Assembly: GCA_003524565.1 (NCBI GenBank)
Contig: DQGU01000014.1
Span: 1-7,788, forward strand
DNA from: Rhodospirillaceae bacterium
GTDB lineage: Bacteria > Pseudomonadota > Alphaproteobacteria > Micavibrionales > UBA2020
Reading direction: 5' to 3'
Length of the DNA: 7,788 nt
A model generated the notes under the pieces. The model had not been told where the DNA came from. It saw nothing but the letters and a program-made list of their open reading frames with translations, and searched no databases. This document shows, in pieces, positions 6,358 through 7,788 of this stretch (its first letter is position 1; each line of letters starts with the position of its first letter). Position numbers and translations under genes: made by a program.

Positions 6358-7370
6358 TTAGACTTGGAAGTTTTCAGGTTTGTCGGGCGGGTTGATCCAG
6401 ACGGCGTTTGGCTTGGCGGGGGGTTCCGGCTTTTTGGCGACGAAGCGTTCCGGGTTCCGGCGGAAGGCGTTTTCGAGAGCGGCTTGCCGGGCGGCGTGTA
6501 CGGCGTCGGCTTGACCGTAATGGACCTGGTCGGGGGTCATCAGGCCGATGCCGCCGTGGTGATGATCCTGATTGTACCAGTCGAAGAAGCGTCGGCAGAA
6601 GTCTTCGGCCTGTTGGGCGGTTTCGAAGCGCTTTGGGAATTCCGGCTGATATTTCAGGGTTTTGAAGTGGGCTTCCGAGAAGGGGTTGTCGTTGGACGTG
6701 TGGGGTCGGCTATGGGATTTGGCGACGCCCAGGTCGGCGAGCATCATGGCGGTGGCCTTGGCTTTCATCGGGGCGCCCCGGTCGGCATGCAGGGTGAGTT
6801 GGCCGGGGGCCACGTCGTTCCTGGCGACGACGTCCTGAAACAACTCCTTGAACAGGCCGGCGTTTTCGGTGTCCGCGACACGCCATCCGACGACGCGGCG
6901 GCTGAAGATGTCGATGATGACGTAGAGATAAAAGTAGGTCCACTTAACGGGGCCCATCAACTTTGTGATGTCCCAGGACCACACCTGGTTGGGGCCGGTG
7001 GCCAGCAATTCGGGTTTGGCGTAGACCGGATGGCGACGCTGTCTGCGGCGCTCGCGCACTTCGCCATGCTCGCCAAGGTGCGGTACATGGTGCGGATCGA
7101 GCAGTGATAGGCGCCTTCGTCGAGCAGGGCGGCGTAGACCTCCGCCGGGGCCTGATCGGCAAAGCGCGGTTGGTGGAGGATGTCACGCACCGCTTGACGT
7201 TCGGCGGCGCTGAGGGCGCGGGGCGGCCCGGCGCGCTTGTTCGGCTGCGATACCGGGCGTTTCAGGCGCGCCCGATGGCGAAACAGGCTGGATCGCGCAA
7301 TATCCAGGGCTTGGCAGGCGGCTTGCGTCAGGCGCAAGGGCGGTTGAGTGGCGAAAATCGCTTCCATCAC
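6358..7370 (-). pseudogene. IS3-family transposase orfB (rve integrase core), frameshifted
   Basis: orfB of the IS3-type element, catalysing strand transfer. The upstream part (7370 to about 7073) encodes the HTH_21-like region with RAGPPRALSAAERQAVRDIL and APAEVYAALLDEGAYHCS. The downstream part (about 7073 to 6358) encodes the rve core: QVWSWDITKL (first Asp), LTLHADRGAPM (second Asp) and NPFSEAHFKTLKY (Glu). Exactly 35 residues separate the second Asp from the Glu, the D(35)E spacing of the IS3 family. The two parts are in different frames. Minus-strand TTGGCGAG at about 7073, where TTGGGCGAG would be expected, yields MYRTLGEHGEVRERRRQRRHP when one G is restored. The repaired protein would be about 337 residues. 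The start is GTG at 7370 or ATG at 7367, immediately at the orfA stop. As written, no complete transposase is made unless the base loss is a sequencing error. Confidence 0.85.
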
Positions 7371-7771
7371 CGCGTCTCGTCGCCGTCGTCGGCTTCCAGC
7401 GGCGTTCCCAGCAGTTGCGCCACTTTTTTTTGGACGGCGATGATGGCTTCGGCCTGCTCCAGCCGCCGGCGCAATTTGGCGTTTTCCCGATTAGCTTTGG
7501 CCAATTCCGCCGCCAGGGGGTTTTCCGCCGCCGGGGCGGGCCCACGCTTGCGCGGGGTCAGGGCGTTGAGCACCCCGGTTGAGCGTTGGCGGCGCCAGTC
7601 GGTCAGCGCCGACGAGTACAGGCCTTCGCGACGAAGCAGGGCGGCGATTCCGCCGGGTTCAGCGACGCGATCGGCTTCCTCAAGGATGCGCAATTTTTCC
7701 TTGGCGGAGTACGTCCGCCGTTTAGGGCGAGGCGTCAGTTCCGGCGATGACGCCGCCGGGGCCGTCACCAT
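7367..7771 (-). CDS. IS3-family transposase orfA (helix-turn-helix and leucine zipper)
   Basis: Predicted 134-residue protein that binds the ends of the element and makes the N-terminal half of the OrfAB transposase. After a Pro/Ala/Ser-rich lead, residues about 18-62 (KRRTYSAKEKLRILEEADRV, then IAALLRREGLYSSALTDWRR) are the Tnp_1/HTH motif. Residues about 84-120 (LAAELAKANRENAKLRRRLE and onward) form the coiled-coil leucine zipper typical of OrfA. The ATG at 7769-7771 is preceded on the minus strand by AAGGCCG. The stop (TGA, 7367-7369) overlaps the orfB start. It is intact in the window, unlike orfB. Confidence 0.85.
   Translation of the reverse strand: MVTAPAASSPELTPRPKRRTYSAKEKLRILEEADRVAEPGGIAALLRREGLYSSALTDWRRQRSTGVLNALTPRKRGPAPAAENPLAAELAKANRENAKLRRRLEQAEAIIAVQKKVAQLLGTPLEADDGDETR
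7424..7431 (-). promoter_or_regulatory. A8 run: probable programmed -1 frameshift site of the IS3-type element
   Basis: On the minus strand orfA reads CAA AAA AAA GTG here. A -1 slip on the A run continues as AGT GGC GCA ACT GCT and stays open, without a stop, into the orfB frame at 7370. orfB is indeed in the -1 frame relative to orfA. This is the arrangement by which IS3-family elements make the OrfAB fusion. The site is seen directly; its use is inferred from the family. Confidence 0.65.
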
Positions 7772-7788
7772 CGTCGGCCTGCGGCCTT

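Larger units (their letters stand above)
6325..7788 (-). mobile_element. IS3-family insertion sequence (right part runs off the window)
   Basis: The element carries two overlapping minus-strand genes, orfA (HTH plus leucine zipper) and orfB (rve/DDE integrase core), the standard IS3-family layout with a slippage run between them. Its left edge is inferred at or close to 6325, where TGTCAATGATAATGAGACA begins with the TG expected of IS3-type termini, because the ISAs1 coding similarity stops just to the left. The opposite end lies beyond 7788, so the terminal repeats and 3-4 base target duplication cannot be checked. Its base composition is clearly GC-rich (for example 38 of 60 bases G+C at 6421-6480), in contrast to the AT-rich end of the preceding operon. 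Confidence 0.85.

Noticed and set aside
6352..7107. Long plus-strand open frame (251 codons) across the IS3 element
   Set aside because: It is antisense to the rve integrase core, has low-complexity Gly/Val-rich content typical of a mirror frame of a GC-rich gene, and matches no family I recognise.
6957..7370. Separate small gene of 137 codons
   Set aside because: Its first 100 or so residues are the 5' part of IS3 orfB. The remainder is an out-of-frame tail created by the one-base deletion near 7073.

Overview
The window comes from a Gram-negative bacterium. An outer-membrane TolC-type channel, several periplasmic adaptor proteins, and insertion sequences of the IS3 and ISAs1 families all point to a proteobacterium. 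An alphaproteobacterium is possible, but nothing in the sequence settles it.

Layout, plus strand: a short leader with three consecutive small inverted repeats (27-87) precedes a tightly packed four-gene operon (113-5944). The order is (1) a lipoprotein TolC-family outer-membrane channel, (2) a small secreted HlyD/RND-type periplasmic adaptor, (3) a membrane-anchored HlyD-type adaptor with a GAF-like cytoplasmic N-terminal region, and (4) a polytopic protein that fuses a PqqD-like N-terminal domain, an M50 (site-2-protease-type) zinc metalloprotease membrane core with HEIGH and NPFMRFDGY motifs, and a C-terminal HlyD-like adaptor domain. The first two junctions are 4-base ATGA overlaps. The third is a 16-base overlap, or a 4-base GTGA overlap if a GTG start is used, so the genes are probably translationally coupled.

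Layout, minus strand: 31 bases after the operon begins a nest of mobile elements. The 3' part of a broken ISAs1-family transposase gene (5994 to about 6322) is interrupted by an IS3-family element (about 6325 to beyond the right edge) carrying orfA, an A8 slippage site and orfB. Both the ISAs1 remnant and orfB appear to have lost one base from a G run, so both reading frames are broken.

How the parts may work together: the operon has the outer-membrane channel and three adaptor modules of a tripartite envelope-spanning machine, but no ABC ATPase, RND pump or MFS pump is encoded here. The only polytopic inner-membrane component is the M50-HlyD fusion. The most interesting reading is an envelope export or processing complex in which an intramembrane-protease-type protein occupies the place of the pump. 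The substrate, and any ATPase, would have to be encoded outside the window. The family architecture is recurrent in proteobacteria as far as I recall, but its function is not established to my knowledge.
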